Assembly (NCBI GenBank): GCA_001465935.1
Contig: LNKV01000024.1
Span: 434,001-498,000 of the forward strand
Length of the DNA stretch: 64,000 bases
Direction: 5' to 3'
DNA from: Clarireedia homoeocarpa
Lineage: Eukaryota; Ascomycota; Leotiomycetes; Helotiales; Rutstroemiaceae
Positions 22,031 to 36,112 of the stretch are shown one piece after another. The notes below the pieces were generated by a model. It worked only from the letters and a program-made list of their open reading frames with translations, was not told where the DNA came from and ran no database searches. The translations under genes were made by a program, and so were the position numbers. How positions within the stretch are numbered: the first letter of the stretch is position 1; each line of letters begins with the position of its first letter.

Positions 22031-23815
22031 GATATTTGTATGATACCCATTTGATGAGCGAATAGTTTATACATCACTACAATTTCCTCTTTAGTACACG
22101 TAGCACAAATGGAAGGAGTCCTGTCAGTACAAGTGATCTGAACTCTAAAGCGATATTTTTGCGAATGTGGTCAGTACTGTACTGTATAGTACTGTACTTG
22201 TCGGCCAAGCACCGGCTTGCGTGCAAAACGATGCCGAGGAACAGCCCAGCTTTACGAAGTATTCTCACACGCTTTCTCCAACCCCAACCACAATTCCAGT
22301 CGATGCGTGAAGAAGAGTAGAGTCTCTTATTCGAGAGCTTTATTCTCTAAGTAGAGATACGAAATACAGAAGTTGCCATTCACCGTCCCCCTCCCCCCTC
22401 GGACGTGCCATCATTGACAAGCGCCCAAATCCGACCGACCGATCGACCGCATCAGAGGTCCCGTCCGCCCGTCCGTCCGCCCGCGCAAACCTGTTGGGAA
22501 ATCTCCAAGTTAGCCTAGTTGGGTATTTGCAAGGAGATGGCTGTACTAATTAGAATATCGTAATTAAGCGTGTTGGCTGTGGGATTCCCACCGATACAGA
22601 CAGAACCAGCAAAGCACTCACTCACTCACTCACTCTTTCTTTCATCAGGAGGAGGAGGAGGAGGAGCTCGGGGAGGAGGAATAAATAAAATAAATCTTCA
22701 TGACCTAAGTTAGATAGATAGATGGATGGGTTGAACGGAAACTGGGGAAAATATAATTGAAGGTTGCGCGCGCGCGCGCGATCTCTCTCTCTCTCTCTCT
22801 GGTTCTGATCAATTCTTTGATTTTACGTGTTAAATAAAACCCTTCCTTTCCCTTTCCTCCCCTCTCACTTTCGGAATACAGTACTACTGTAACCCCCTCA
22901 CAAAACAAAAATGCCTGGCTGCCCCCCCCCCTCCCCCCAAAAGCAAAAGCAAAAGCGCCTAAACCAGAATCGAGGTGTAACCACGCTGCTGCTGCTGATG
23001 ATGACGATGAACCATATAGATAGATGGATGCACAGAAAGTGGATCTGGATCTGGATCTGGATCCGGTCGTTGTCGCTAACTAAGCCTAAGCCTAAGCCTA
23101 AGCCTAAGCCTGTGAAGACGGAAAAGAAGAAGAAGAAGAAGAAGAAGAAGAAGAGTGATCCTGCTCCTGCTCCTGCTGTAGGAGAATGGGATCGGATCGG
23201 ATCGGGTGGTGGTGGTACGAATGAATGAATGAATCGTTTGTGATTTTCTTCGAGGAGAGGATAGGGGGTGGGTGGCTTGTGCGAGAAGAGTATTTAAGGG
23301 AGGGAGGTAAAGATGGGAAAGTTGATTTTATTTTATCGAACTATCTGTTTGTTTGTCTGTTCACTTAACTCATTTAATTCTCTCCCCTCCTTTCTAGAAG
23401 CAGCATTACCATTACCATTACCATTACCATTACCATTAGTTAGAACCGGGCCTGGAAACATCCTAGTCTTTCTCTCCTCTCCTCTCATCCCCTCCCCTCC
23501 ACTCCCTCTCCCTCTCCCTCTCCCTCTCCCCCACCCCATCCATCCATCCATCACCATTCCCAGCATCTTCCTTCGAAAGAAAGAAAGAAAGAAACACCAA
23601 ATCCCGCTCCCGCTTAGGTTTCCCCTTTCCCAGCCGCTGCTGAACGATCCAACCAACCAACCAACCAACCAACCAACCAACCGCTCTAGCTCGAGTCCTC
23701 GCTTTTTTTCTTCATTTCGTCTTGATATCCATCTATCTATCCATCTTTACTGTATATGTAATGTAATGGTAATGTAATGCAATGTATCTTTGTCATTGAT
23801 ATTGGCATTGGCATG

Positions 23816-23860
<45 letters not shown>

Positions 23861-24322
23861 TTGAAGAATATTGATTCCTCCTCCTCCTCATCTTTCTCTA
23901 AAACAACTCAAACCAGTACAAGAAAACAGACAGACAGACAGACATAAGTAATAATAACGATAATGCAATAATACTAAGTCAAAGTATATAACTAACCATC
24001 CCTCTATTTCATAACCATAAAAATGTAACTGCTGAAGTATAAATAGTAAAAATTAATTCTTAATCTTTCAAAGTATATATCAATCATATCGTAAAACCTC
24101 TATATCCCATTCCACCGTATCCTAAACATCCTATGCCATGCCCATCATGCCAAAATTCTAATACCTTAAACACACACACACAAACACACATACCACTTTA
24201 TCCACTCAACCACCAACCCAGCCACGTACGCACTGAGGTTTTTGATACAAAAGGGGAAAAAACATCAACACAAACACGCAAACACATGCAACGCTCGAAA
24301 ACAAATCCACACCACCCCAAAT
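22031..24322. other. Intergenic, rich in simple repeats; no gene supported
   Basis: About 2.3 kb. It contains (ACTC)n near 22617, a CG-alternating run and (CT)n near 22768-22800, (GGATCT)n near 23040, (CCTAAG)5 near 23088-23110, (GAA)n near 23124, (CATTAC)n near 23404, (CCCTCT)n near 23500, (GAAA)n near 23577, (AACC)n near 23648 and a 37-base A tract. The frames here (22911-23228, 23313-23777 and their antisense) are repeat translations. The last ~250 bp is 3' flank of the glucan synthase. Confidence 0.6.
23821..23857. repeat. Poly(A/T) tract, 37 bp
   Basis: An uninterrupted run of 37 A on the plus strand. No retroelement coding sequence or target-site duplication is evident beside it. Confidence 0.9.
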
Positions 24323-27300
24323 CTATGGCTTACTCAACTGTTCCTTCCTGAAGAAAGTAAAGAAACCACCACAAATTGCCAACTGCAACAACAACCCAAT
24401 CCAAAACCACGGTTTACTCAACCCCGGCTGTGCTCCGCCCGAGAAATCTGGGAAGACTGTTCCCGGACCCACATTATCCGGCGCACAAGCCCTGGCCACA
24501 ATCGTCGCAATCGAACCCAAGACTTGCGCTGCAATAAGCGTAAACGCGATATGAATCCTAGTCAGGGTCTGCAAAAGCAGCATACCAAAACCGACACCCT
24601 GAAGGGCGTCAAGTGTACCCAGCCAAAGCCACAAGGAGCGGGTAAACAGGGCGGAGCCGAGCCCAGAGCCGACCCACGGGACATATGAGCCGATAGGGGT
24701 GCAAGACCAGAGCATCTGGCACCAGCGGGGGGCGCCGAGGCCGATAGCGAAGATGGGGAGGATCCAGCTGTGATCTTTGGAGAGGATGGCGAAGAACCAG
24801 AGGAAACCGGCCCAAACAAAGCCAAAGAAGAAGATGATGAGGAGGATGATGGCCCATGTGGGGGCGTGGTTGGAGGAGAACAGATACAGCCAGTTGCGGC
24901 CGTAAAGGGTCGAGAGGAAGAAGTTCTGGATGAGCACGGTGACGAAGAACCATATGACGATCTTACGGCGGAAGAGGGACGCGTAGAAGGAGGGGACTTT
25001 GCCGGGGGATTGGCGGTAGTATTCGGGGAGACCGAGGAAGATAACTGCTCCAATAGCCCACATGAGGATTGAGATGGGGAAAGTAACAGCGGCCATCTTG
25101 GGACTGGCCGTGGTGAATGCAGTACCCAATCCGTCAGCCTGTCTGCGATTAAGATACTCACCCCAGAACCACAACACAACTACGTAAGCTTGTTGTGTGC
25201 CTTGGATAATGCAGGCACGGAATACCCATGCTTTGACAGGAGAACCACCTTCATCACCGAAGTTGAGCGCGAAGAATATACTACCTGAAGAAGCAGCGCA
25301 GGCGTAAAGACCAGTGGCAACGTTTTGCACCCAACCCTTTGAGTCGACTCCGGGCACGAAAGGAGCGCAGCCGAGGAGGAAGAAGGCAAATCCGTAGAAG
25401 ATGAAGGGTATGGACAGAACGTAGATTGACTTGAAACGGGCAAAGACGAACCACCACACGATAGAGGTGATGAGGTAGATGGTTGCGGTGAGGTAGAGTT
25501 TCTCTGCGGTTTGACCAACTGTTCCAGTGAGCAAGGTGATCTGATACGAGTTTGCAGCGATGATCTGGCCGAAAGCGAGAAGGAAACTGTAGACGGGCCA
25601 GTCGAAGAAACGGTATTGCATTATGAGACGCAGACCAGTAGGGGGCTTGTAATCTTTTCCGAGAAGGAATTGATCGAGGACTTCGGTTGAACCATTCAGG
25701 CCGATATTTTCTTGAGAGGAATTTTGTCTCGAGTGAGCAATGGTGTCGTTGCTGAAAGACTCGTTATCGCTGAAACGGCGTCGGCTTGGTGAGCGGTGGT
25801 CGTTGGTGCTAAGTCCAGAAATGGTAGGAACGTTAGAACCACGACCAAGACGAGCGTCACGGAATCGGTTGAACCATTTCTTTTCCGACTTGACGAGATA
25901 CTCCTCAATACAAAGGTCTACCTCACTATTCTTACCATCGAGCTTATCAAGGTTCTTGGCGAATGCTTGGTAGTACTCTCCTTGGGTATCAGTAAAGAAA
26001 GGATCGACTTTTTGCAGCTTGAAATCCGTCTTGTCTCCAATAACCGAACTCAAACTGAGCATAGAAGCACGGTTTGCCTCACGATCGCCGTTGAATATCG
26101 AAGGTGGTGGAAGTAGAGAATCGTGTGCACCTGGAGTTCCGGGAGTGTCAAAACCAGGCGATCCAGGCATTGAGTGGGAGTACACGTTGGAAGTATCCCT
26201 CAATCTCGGTAACGACAGTTCTGAATCGGTCAGGTGTAGACTGCCCGTATTGCCAGTTGGCGTTCTCCTTGGTGAATCTATGAAGCCAGAATGTGGTGCT
26301 AGGAATGCGGGACTGGCTGATCGTCCTCTATCTATTTCTTGCATTCGTTGAGCTTCCAATTCTTCAGGCGAAAGAACATATTCCTCGTAGATATCCTCGC
26401 GGATTCGTGCGTCTTCATCGGCATCACTGTCCTCATCCACATCAGTCAATCCTTCGTCTCCGAGATCGAATTTGCGCTGTCCGGCTGCAAGGGTATCATC
26501 CTGTTGTTTCTTCGCACGATGACCTGGACCGGCTCTGTATCCAAGGGAAAGTTTTCGGTTTAGACCACCGGCTGCTGGTTTCTCTCGCACAGGTGATGAA
26601 GGTCGTGTGCTACCACCGAAACTGCTTGTGACATCGAGTTGGGAAGAGCTTGCCATTGCATGGGTACCAAAACTGGATAGTCTTTTTGAAGTGGAGAAGA
26701 AGGATGAGGCATCTCTACCTCTCGATCTAGGTCTACCAGCTCCTTTATCCTTTTCCTTGTCATGAATCTTAATAGCCTTGCTCTGCAATGTCTCCAAATC
26801 ATTAACCCATTGTGCGACCGGGAATCGTTGTTTGGCACTGCGTGCTCTCATCAACTGTCTTGTCTCCAATTTTGACGCAAGAGCTTCCTTGATGGCTTGT
26901 TTGAATTGATGCAGCAAATGGGTGGTGGTAGTCGACTCAACAGTATACCACCATCCAGGCATTTGACCAAGACCACCAACACGGGCACCGATACCCAAAG
27001 CACCCTTTCTACCGAACTCGACAGCGACAAGACCGAAAGGTTCATCTCTGGATGGGATCAAAGCGAATTCAGCACCAGAGAAAATAAACGGTGGGAGAGC
27101 AGTGAACTCCGGCTTGCTGAAAACACGGCCTTTGTACTTCTCCATCATAACACCGAGTTTGAGAGCGGCGAATTTTCCATAAAGATCAATAACCGGACCA
27201 ACGCAAATCAGTTGCACGTTAGGGTTCTCTTCCAAGACAGCAGGCATAACATCAGCAATAAGATCAACACCCTTTTGCATCGACCATCTACCAACGAACA

Positions 27301-30300
27301 CGAGAAGTTCAGCATTGGGATTTTGGTCGAGGCCAGCCCATTCCTGAGCCTGTCTCTTGAGTTCAGGTCTTTTACTTTCGAAATCCTGGTTGATAGTGTT
27401 GACCACTTCACCTTGAGTACCATCCCAATCCCCAGTATCAGAAGGATCGGGGTTAGGCAGGTTTCCAATTTTGCTAAGACCCCAGAAAATAGGATATCTG
27501 GCCCAGGAACGCTTTCCGTATTTTTTACTGACACCAACGGCACCGAAACCCTTTTGGTGGATTCTCAGATAGGAACTACCAGCATGGAGCAAATTGAAGA
27601 CGTCTCCGAATTGAACATATTTCATTGCGACATCTTCGGGGAGATTGTAGACTTGGCAGACTTCCGTACGTTCCTTGCTGTTACGCATCGGCCATAAACC
27701 TTGGAACTCGGCATTGTGGAGAGACAAACAACAGGGGATGGTTTCCGGGAGAAGATGGATAGGTGCCACGGCTCCATGGTAATCGTTGATGTGGTACAGG
27801 TCGATCGGGAAACGTTTGATAGCCAAAGCGATACATTGATTCCAAGCACTGTAATAAACGGCAGAGTCCAAATCATCCATACGAGGCGGGTAGGGTTCCG
27901 ACTTTGATTGAGCTCTGAAAACCGGAGCGTCAAGGAGAACGTAGGTGATGTTTCGCAGTGTATGATATTGGACCTGAACAGTGTAGGAATTTCCAAGAAT
28001 CGTAACATCCATAGGCTCAGCTTGGTGATCAATGGGGTAATCGATTCCACCAACACAAGGAACGACCCAGATGAGATCTTGATGACCCAAATTCTTGCCC
28101 ATCAATTGCGCCATGACTCCTAGACCACCGATCTTGATCTTAATGGCCCAATCTTCAATGTCGTATTCCATAGTGGCGATGAGAACGGTGCGACGACCTT
28201 TTGCTCCGAGATCGTGTGAAAGTCCCACGTTGGATGGGTTATCATGCGTCATCAACGGACTTCCTCCCATGACGGCCATGTCCTTCTCACCACGTTCTTC
28301 TCTCTTGAGCTTTCTGCGAAGGACGAGTGGAATATAGTTGCGAGCTTCTTTGACACCAACACTGTTCAATTTAACAGCGTAGAAGGATTTCATGAAAAGC
28401 CAGATACTCAAACCACCGGAAAGAACTGGAACGGTCCACATGAGGAACACCATAAGCATTTGGTAGGAACGGTTTCCGTATGGGATCATGTAGTAACGGA
28501 AGTTCCCATCATCCACCGCAATTTTGTATCCGAGGTATGGCTTTGGAGGTACTCGAGTCATGTTGATAAGAGCGGTTGAAAGAGAAGATGGCGGCATGCG
28601 ATCAAGAACATTATCACCGTCGACGTCGCCCAAAACCGTGGTTTGATCAGGTTGTCCGTCTGGATTCATACCCCAAACGTTGAGTTGCATAACTAGCAAA
28701 CATTAGTAAAATTCCAAAGTATTTCCACCGCACGAAAACTTACCAGCTGGCCATTCATGCATGAAGTTAAACTCCCAAAGACTGTTGATTTGGTTCAAAG
28801 TGAAGTGGTTCTCCACACCAACATCATAACCATACTGATTAAAGGGACCATTTGCAAAGAGGTGAGGAAGACGACGGCTGTATTTGGTTACCTCCAAGTC
28901 TCCATGTTGAACATAATCACTGCTTCCAGTGAGTTTGGTCCAGTATTGCATGATAACGTGCTCTCCGTTCCAACTTTGTAGCTTGGTACCACTCCATGGC
29001 TGGGACTCAAGGGATGTGTTACCTCCACTATATGGTAGCCATGTTGACCAGGTGCTGCCCCAGTTCAAGGAGTATTTGAAGAGATCTGCGCCAGCAGCTT
29101 TATGGCTTACATATAAAGTGCCATTGTCATGCTTGTGAAGTAGTTGTCGTGTGTAGTTTGCAGAACCTGGGAATACCACGGGGTTATCCGGTTGACCAAC
29201 TCGGAATAAAAAGGTATCTGTGGCTCCTGTCGATAAATTACCATTTTTCGATCTGATATTTCGAAGAGTAATGGAATGAACACCATTAGAAACATTGGTC
29301 AAATTTCCCTTAAACCGCCATGTAGTTGGGATCGAACCAACATAGTTCGTGATATTGATCGGACTGGACAGATTTTCACAGGTGTATTGACCCGTTGAAT
29401 TGTCTAGTTTTGCAACTCGTCCATCTTCGGTTGTGGAACTGATTTCCATGGTCGACAAAATATCAGAACATTGCACCTCCTCACTGAACCCGAACTCGAT
29501 TTCAACAGTTTCTTGCTCTCCAGGGTGAACTTTAGACAGAAGACGAGCGTCGTGACCGGGAGAGAAAGAAGTTATCATTGGCGAAGGACCTTTCCAGGCC
29601 CCCACAGGTACGTAGGCCCTGAACTCGTATGGAACCAGAGTCACTTCATCCAGACAGCCATTGAAACCCGTCTCGCCCCCAAGACCCAACTCTAAAGGAC
29701 CATTTTTCAAGGTGACCTCCTCGTAAGGATAGAACAAGTTCTTGACAGTAGTATCTCCGAGGAACGGAGCCACAAGTGAGCGATTTTTGTCGCTGCAATC
29801 AAACGAATAGGTAACTTGTTCGGCATCATTGTGATAAAGTAACCAAACGGACTGATTTCCTTGCCCCCCTTCTTTGGCAAGATCTTGAACTCCATAGAAT
29901 TGACTTCTGACGGTACTCCAGAGACCAGTTTCGGTGGGAGTGTGGTTACTACCAGGTAAATAGATCAGGTGCGTTTGGTTGGTCAACTGTTGTAAAAACC
30001 ACCCATCCTTGAGCACTGGATAGTTTTCGCGCATTTGGTGCATGGCCTTAACCGTGTTACGCAACGGATGAGAAGGATCTCTGTGATCGAGACTGTTCCA
30101 AGGATCCTTGCAACCTGTGAGGCATGAATCTTGGGGAAACTGATAGAAGTTTCCGCTTCCTACACTGTAACATCCGTGGGTTTGCCAGGCGGTGGAAGGA
30201 GACATAGCTTGACGCCCGAAGAGATAGTTGTTGGCGGTGTTGTCCAAAACGTAGAACGCTTGCTCCTCACCCCACAAAATCAATGGTATACCAGGCATAT

Positions 30301-31823
30301 GTATTGTGGTGATGAAAAAACCGAGAAGTTGCTTTTGTGTACCGTTTTTGATTGCAGGCCATCTGAACACATCCTGATTACTCACACCATACAAATGCCT
30401 AGGGTCGAATTCTCCAGTATTAGGATTAACCATATCGTTCGTAAGAAGCATTTCATTCCACATATCGACCCAGTTGGGAGGCGTATCGTAACCACTTGCC
30501 AAATTTCCGTCCATTCCCAAGAAACGAGTAAGAGTACGATAAACACTGTAATGGAAAGCCGCTGAATCGAGGGCGTTTTGATCGAGGTCACGGATGAAGT
30601 ATGCTAAACTGGAGTTGCTTGTCATTTGGACCGCATCTTTCATGCTATCGGGAAGCATGTCAGGTTGGCGACCACGTCCGAGGTAGATACTTCCGAAAGT
30701 GTTACCACCAGTAATTTCACCAGTGACCATGAAATTTGTCTTGTTGACGGCTCTCGCACATTCGCGCATCGCATGACTGAAGCTTCCGAGAGCATCCACC
30801 GTAATCTGAGTTGCTTTATCGATACGCATTCCGTCAACGTCGAGTTGTTGGATCATCATGCAGCTGAAAATCTCAATCTTTGTTCTGACCGATGGAAGCC
30901 ATTCTCTCAAACGGTCCTGTACAGAGGCGAATTTGGACAATTGACGTTGCCAATCAGGGAAAACACCAAAGGCCTCAGTATCTCCATACTGATCGAATTC
31001 AGAATCGTAACATCCTTTCATATGAGATGTGACATCGTCCTTGACAGTGAATCCAGTATCCAGCCAGAACCTAGGATAGTTGCAAGTCTCGTTGTACTTG
31101 TCACTAAATGAGAAATCCAAATATTGTCGGTTGGGATCGCGCCAAAGTACGTGGTGTTCCTCTAAAGTGAAGGGAGTCGAAGAGTTCAGGTAGCCTTCGA
31201 AAGCGATCAAATCACCCATTGTGCCCATGGTATTGTCTATAATCACGTACATGCCCCTGTCATGGATGGCTTGTGTAGTTTTCCTCCAAAGGTCTATGTC
31301 TCCAAAATGGGCGTCCAAAAGACTGAGATCCAACGGCGAGTATTGATCCGCACCCCATGGCATATTGATCATAGGACTACCAGCAATGTAAATGCCCTTC
31401 ACTCCCATCCCCTGAATGTAATCCAAGCTGTCGATAAGACCCTGAAGATCACCTCCATGCCGTAATTGCGTTTGCATATAATCGTGCTCGAAATGCGTTC
31501 CGTTAGCGTCATCATTCGTAGGATCTCCGTTCACAAACTTGTCCAAGAAGAATGAGTAAAAAGGAAACCGCCAGTTGGAGGGGGATGGAAAAAAATCGTG
31601 CTGTACAAGAAGATTAAGTCAGTCATTCGGCAACCCAGAGGCAGTAAAAGTCGAGGAGTCGGGGAAATTCACATACACCATCCCATTTTCCATGGTAATC
31701 AAACGGCGATGTGGCCGTCTTGTTCTCGTTCAGATTGTAGCCCACATAATTCTCATCATAGCGCAGGGCGCCGACCTGTGAACTCAACAGTGCACCGCAC
31801 AGCAAAGCCAACGGGGCGACCAT
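24323..31823 (-). CDS. ags1: Cell-wall alpha-1,3-glucan synthase (3 exons)
   Basis: Makes the alpha-1,3-glucan of the outer cell wall from UDP-glucose at the plasma membrane. Exons 31823-31677, 31600-28744 and 28692-24323 give 2457 aa, the normal size. Introns start GTATGT and GTAAGT, and the second join restores PAVMQLNVWG. Order: signal peptide (1-20); extracellular GH13 amylase-like domain with the nucleophile-position D in DGMRIDK (~310) and E in GEITGG (~344); a membrane segment near 1075-1110; a cytoplasmic GT5 glycogen-synthase-like domain from about 1166 with KIGGLGVM and the ESTTT/SRDEPFG nucleotide-sugar region; a Ser-rich linker; then about a dozen membrane helices (~2055-2440) thought to export the chain. 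Divergent from the GPI-type amylase at 37883, a partnership seen beside glucan synthases in Aspergillus. Confidence 0.97.
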
Positions 31824-31920
31824 CGTAAAGCGACCAAATACTCAAGTGACGGAAATCATGAATCGCTCCCCGCACCAAAATCGTTGCAGTCGTAAGTAAA
31901 AGTCCTTCCAAATATTCCGC

Positions 31921-31937
31921 GGGGGGGGGGGGGGGGG
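31921..31937. repeat. Homopolymer G tract (17 G), glucan synthase upstream region
   Basis: Seventeen consecutive G about 100 bp upstream of the glucan synthase start codon. Such runs are length-unstable and can form G-rich secondary structure. Confidence 0.85.
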
Positions 31938-33138
31938 AGTGGCCAGCAATGTATTAATAGGATTCAGGCCCAAATTTTCCAAGACTTTCGGTAAGCTCGT
32001 ATGATATCTGCATACGAAGTAGAGATAAGTAATCCCAGGAGAAAGTCAGTCGTCGCCTTTCTTCCTCAACACCACAGTAGGATAGGCCAGACCGTGAACA
32101 GGACAATGGAGAGTAACGAACGTGGAAGTCGACTGCAAGCTGCAGAATGACAGGAAATAAAAAAAAGCAGGAGAAGAAAAGGTGGATGACGGGATAAGAT
32201 ACTTTGAAGGCAAGATGGGAGGCTGAAGTAAAGATGTAGCAAATCAGTGCAAAGGCTTTCATATCAAGGACACTAAGGACACTATTCTCAGCATCACCCC
32301 CCTAGAAGACGATCTTACTAACCTGAGCACACCGGATGCCTAAAAGGCTGCAAAGTACGAAGGACTAAGTACTATTCCCAGTTGACACGGCATATTTTTA
32401 ATCCTGCGCCATCCGGAAGTGGAAACGGCGGGACCGAAGAAGGAAGTAAATGGCAACTTTAAACACGAGGGCTGCTATGCATTCTAGCAAAACACAGAGT
32501 CTTGGGAGGGGCAAGGATGGAGCCGCGAGGGCGTCATTGGGCAGAGCAGGTTGACAGACGGGGTGCTGGGTGTTGGTAGTGCGGAGCCTGCTCGGATTCA
32601 TTTTCTTTTCGTTACTTTCGTACGGCACGGAAGGACTGGGACTGGCACTACGAAGTACTGGCACTGGGACTGATACTGGGAGACGCATACAATTCTAGAC
32701 GTGGGTCCCCACCGTAATTCTCCATTGGAGTAAAACAGCCAATGGGACGGGACGCAATGATAAGAGAAAGGGAAGGGAAGGGAGGGGAAGGGAAGGAAGA
32801 GGACGAAAAAAAGGAGGTAGCGACTGAATGTGGCATCCTGGATCAAGGCAAGCGGTTTGCCGGCAGACCTGTGCACTCTCAGCTCGGCCACGGGTGTTTC
32901 GTGTTACAATCCCAAGAAGTCCAAGTAAAATTTGTACGGAGGTCGCTCACTCGCTGTTAACGTTAGTAACATCACAGCCTTAGCTTTAACGAGTATCGAA
33001 AAGGCGACTGGGATGTGCAGCCGCCTTCCTTACCGAGAGTCTGGAAGGGTGATTGGTGAGACGTTGACTTTCGCCCTTTGATAAAAGGCTGAGTGCTGAT
33101 GATGCATGGGTATTTCTCCGTGGGATATATGAGTGTGT

Positions 33139-33264
33139 GATGGATGTGGATGTGGATGTGGATGTGTGTATGGATGTGGATGTGTGTATGGATGTGGATG
33201 TGTGTATGGATGTGGATGTGTGTATGGATGTGGATGTGTGTATGGATGTGTGTATGGATGTGTG
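33139..33264. repeat. Minisatellite, 18-bp unit (GTATGGATGTGGATGTGT)
   Basis: About six copies of an 18-bp unit built from GGATGT hexamers with variants at both ends. Frames through it (His-Pro-Tyr/Thr or Trp-Met-Cys runs) are artefacts of the repeat. Confidence 0.85.
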
Positions 33265-33300
33265 TACAAAGTACTTTCGTAATGTACAAAGTACTTTCGT
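33263..33300. repeat. Two direct copies of a 20-bp unit carrying the palindrome AAAGTACTTT
   Basis: GTACAAAGTACTTTCGT occurs twice, 20 bp apart, each copy centred on a 10-bp perfect palindrome (33268-33277 and 33288-33297). Adjacent to the minisatellite. Confidence 0.8.
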
Positions 33301-34584
33301 GCAAGTGTGTGTTGTGCACTACCAGCATCAGGTCAGGTCAAGGATGCGGAATTGCACAACAACAAGATACGAGCTTTTCTCGTTTCTGTTGCAGACCGAC
33401 CGGCATCGAGTTCCGCTTGATAACGAGTAGGGGATTTTCTGCCTAGTGATTTTCTGAGTCGGCAAAGGTCCTGTAGTCTGTAGTCCATAGTCCATAGTCC
33501 ATAGTCCATAACTTGGCAGGTTGTCTGGAAACCGAGGTAGGTACCCGAGTAGTTTAAGCGTACGAGGTCGAGGTGGCCATAGTACGGCCGAGCATTATCC
33601 ACCTCAAACACGAATATCTGATTCAGATGACAGAAAGGCTGGAATTGAGTCGTGGTCTTAGACCTTGCACTTTTGACCTTGCACTTTCGACCTTGCACTT
33701 TCGACCTTGAGTCGGCGATTCCTGCGATAGAGTACTTTGTAAAGTGAGTAAGTACGTTATCCTATCCAACATAAGGACGGCGGAGTGTGTTGATGGGCGG
33801 AGAGATTCCTTCCCGACGGTGCGAAGCCGTTGACCCTTTACTAAACCGTTCTTCTCGCGCGCTCGAGATGGGATGAATCTTATGCAGTGCTAGTAGGTGT
33901 AGGTGTAGGTGTAGGTGTAGGCGTGCTCAGTACAGCAACGCAGTAACGTAGCATCTTTGCTCACATTATCCTGCGCACTTCAGGGCGGGCGTGGAGATTA
34001 AACCAATGAAAATCGTTACCCTGTTTTCATCACTTTGCGTGCTTTTCCCTTCGTCGACTAACGTTATCTGTCTGTCTATCTACAAAGTATCAATGAATCA
34101 AAATCAATCAATGAATCAATCAATGAATCAATCAATCAATTAAGCGATCGCTGCACCTCATCACTTCGCACTATCACCACCTCGACACCTCGACACCTCG
34201 ACACCCAAAATGCTGGATTACACGTAGAACTTGGCGCAGTGGCTGAAGCCACATTTGGGCTCGCAAATAGCAGAAGGAGAGATAAGCAAGGTGCACTGTC
34301 TAGATCCTGGGAGACGAGACAGGACTGGACGGTATTCAAGCGACCCGAGTTGGTGTCGAGGAAGTTAATATTATGGTAAATACGAAGTCGGGGTCGGAAA
34401 ATGCTTCAAATTGATACGTTCAATTAAGGTGTGGCGGAGAGAAAAGGATGTGAATGGACAGAACGGATGATTACCGTAATTGCGCACATACGAAACGCTG
34501 GTATTTGATAAGCACTTTTTGGAGAACCAAAAATGGAACCCAAGGGTTTAAACCTCATGGGGCAAGTGTGTGTGTGTGTGTGTG

Positions 34585-34625
<41 letters not shown>
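34585..34625. repeat. Poly(A/T) tract, 41 bp, after a (GT)n run
   Basis: A run of 41 A on the plus strand directly after about nine GT dinucleotides. No coding sequence nearby. Confidence 0.85.
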
Positions 34626-34627
<2 letters not shown>

Positions 34628-36112
34628 ATAAAAAATAAAAAAGTGGATGAATCAGCAATCACGTTCTAACCTCATCTGAGCAATAGCCGTATCACCAACT
34701 CATATCACCACTCACCACTCACCACCCACCACCACCCACCGCCCATGCTCGACTTCTTGTTCCCCTTCAGACTCTTCATCAGCAAGGACCGCTCTGAATT
34801 GTGAATGTCCCCCAATGTAACCTTCTCCGTCGCCATACACATCTTCTTGTCATCTTCTTGTATCGGAATGCTTGCAATGTGATGTAATGTGTGACTTTCC
34901 CATCTGGATTTTTCCGCCCAGGACAGTGTGATATGGTTGGACGAGAAGGAGAAGAATGGAAGAATGGATAGAATGGGAAGTGCAAATCTCGTCGCATTCT
35001 GTGCCGCATTCGCCCTTGCTTGAATCCATCATCCATCACCTCAATCTATAAAAGCCAACCAACATCTCCTCTTCTTCTTAAGTCCGACCCTCGAAAGCGC
35101 CCTGGATTGGCATAAACCGTTACTATCAACCGTCAATCCATACCTCGTATTGCACCGCCGTACGGATGCAGATGAGCACCAAAAAGTTTTTCCTACGTCC
35201 CTGGGTCCCTGGGTTCCCGAGTTCCTGAGTTCCTGCATCCGCTCGTACCGCAACAACAGAATACAAATTCCACGCGCCCCTTCGTCATGCATTCAATGCA
35301 TTCATCGGTACTCGCTACTCACTTCATACAAGCAACAAATTTCTTTCCTCTCATCACCCATCAACCATGACCTACACTCTCTCATCCTGATACATATATA
35401 CTCCAGCTGGGCAGGCGGGCAGGCAGGCATTGAATTAAAACTCTCTCGTGTTCATTTCGCCTTCTCTTCGGCCTCTATCTTGATGGACAGAATATAGAGG
35501 ACCCAAGGTGGTCATGTCATGCAGGTTTGCTGCACAGAATTGTCGGTGACCTCCGATCTTGTCCAATTGTCTTTGATCCATCTTATTCTATGTCCACCTT
35601 TCTATGCCCACCCTAAGCACCTTATCGCACAGCCAAAATCGGGCTTAGCATGATGAAGTTGGGGCGTAAAGTAAGGGCGAGAGAAGGGCGAGAGAAGAGC
35701 GAGAGAAGAGCGAGAGAAGAGCGAGAGAAAGGTCAATACGATAATCTGTGGGACCTAGGAACGGTGAGATGCAGTGAAGCGACACCTCCGAACATTCTGT
35801 AGAATCTTCCTTGAAACCGGCTCCACAGAGGGGGCTTTTTGGATTCGGCCACTATTCCCGACTGGATGCTATTATTGAATGAAGCGCGCGATGAACACGA
35901 GCGAAAAATGGGGACCGTAAGGCCGTCCATACTCCATACTGCGAAGTAGCTGAGGATTCTCATCCAAACCTCGGAAGAGATAAGTTGGGTTTTGGCTGAA
36001 TGGACCCTTGTTCTTCCGTCTTCCGACCTTTAGCCCGATTCGGTAAGGAAGCCACCAGGAGTAAGGAAGCCACAGTATCTAAGATCTACAGATTTCAAAC
36101 CTGCGGATTCTA

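Noticed and set aside
23088..23112. CCTAAG tandem repeat resembling a telomere repeat
   Set aside because: The unit is CCTAAG, not the fungal CCCTAA; only about five copies, internal, and among many other simple repeats.
22911..23777. Plus-strand frames encoding Lys-Pro, poly-Lys and Leu-Pro runs, and their antisense
   Set aside because: They are direct translations of adjoining microsatellites with 3- or 6-bp units, which stay open in any frame without stops.
31572..31830. Plus-strand frames at the 5' end of the glucan synthase gene
   Set aside because: They are antisense to exon 1, intron 1 and the start of exon 2 of the synthase, where the coding assignment is firm.
33030..33446. Frames encoding His-Thr/Pro-Tyr or Trp-Met-Cys repeats
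   Set aside because: Artefacts of the 18-bp minisatellite read on both strands.
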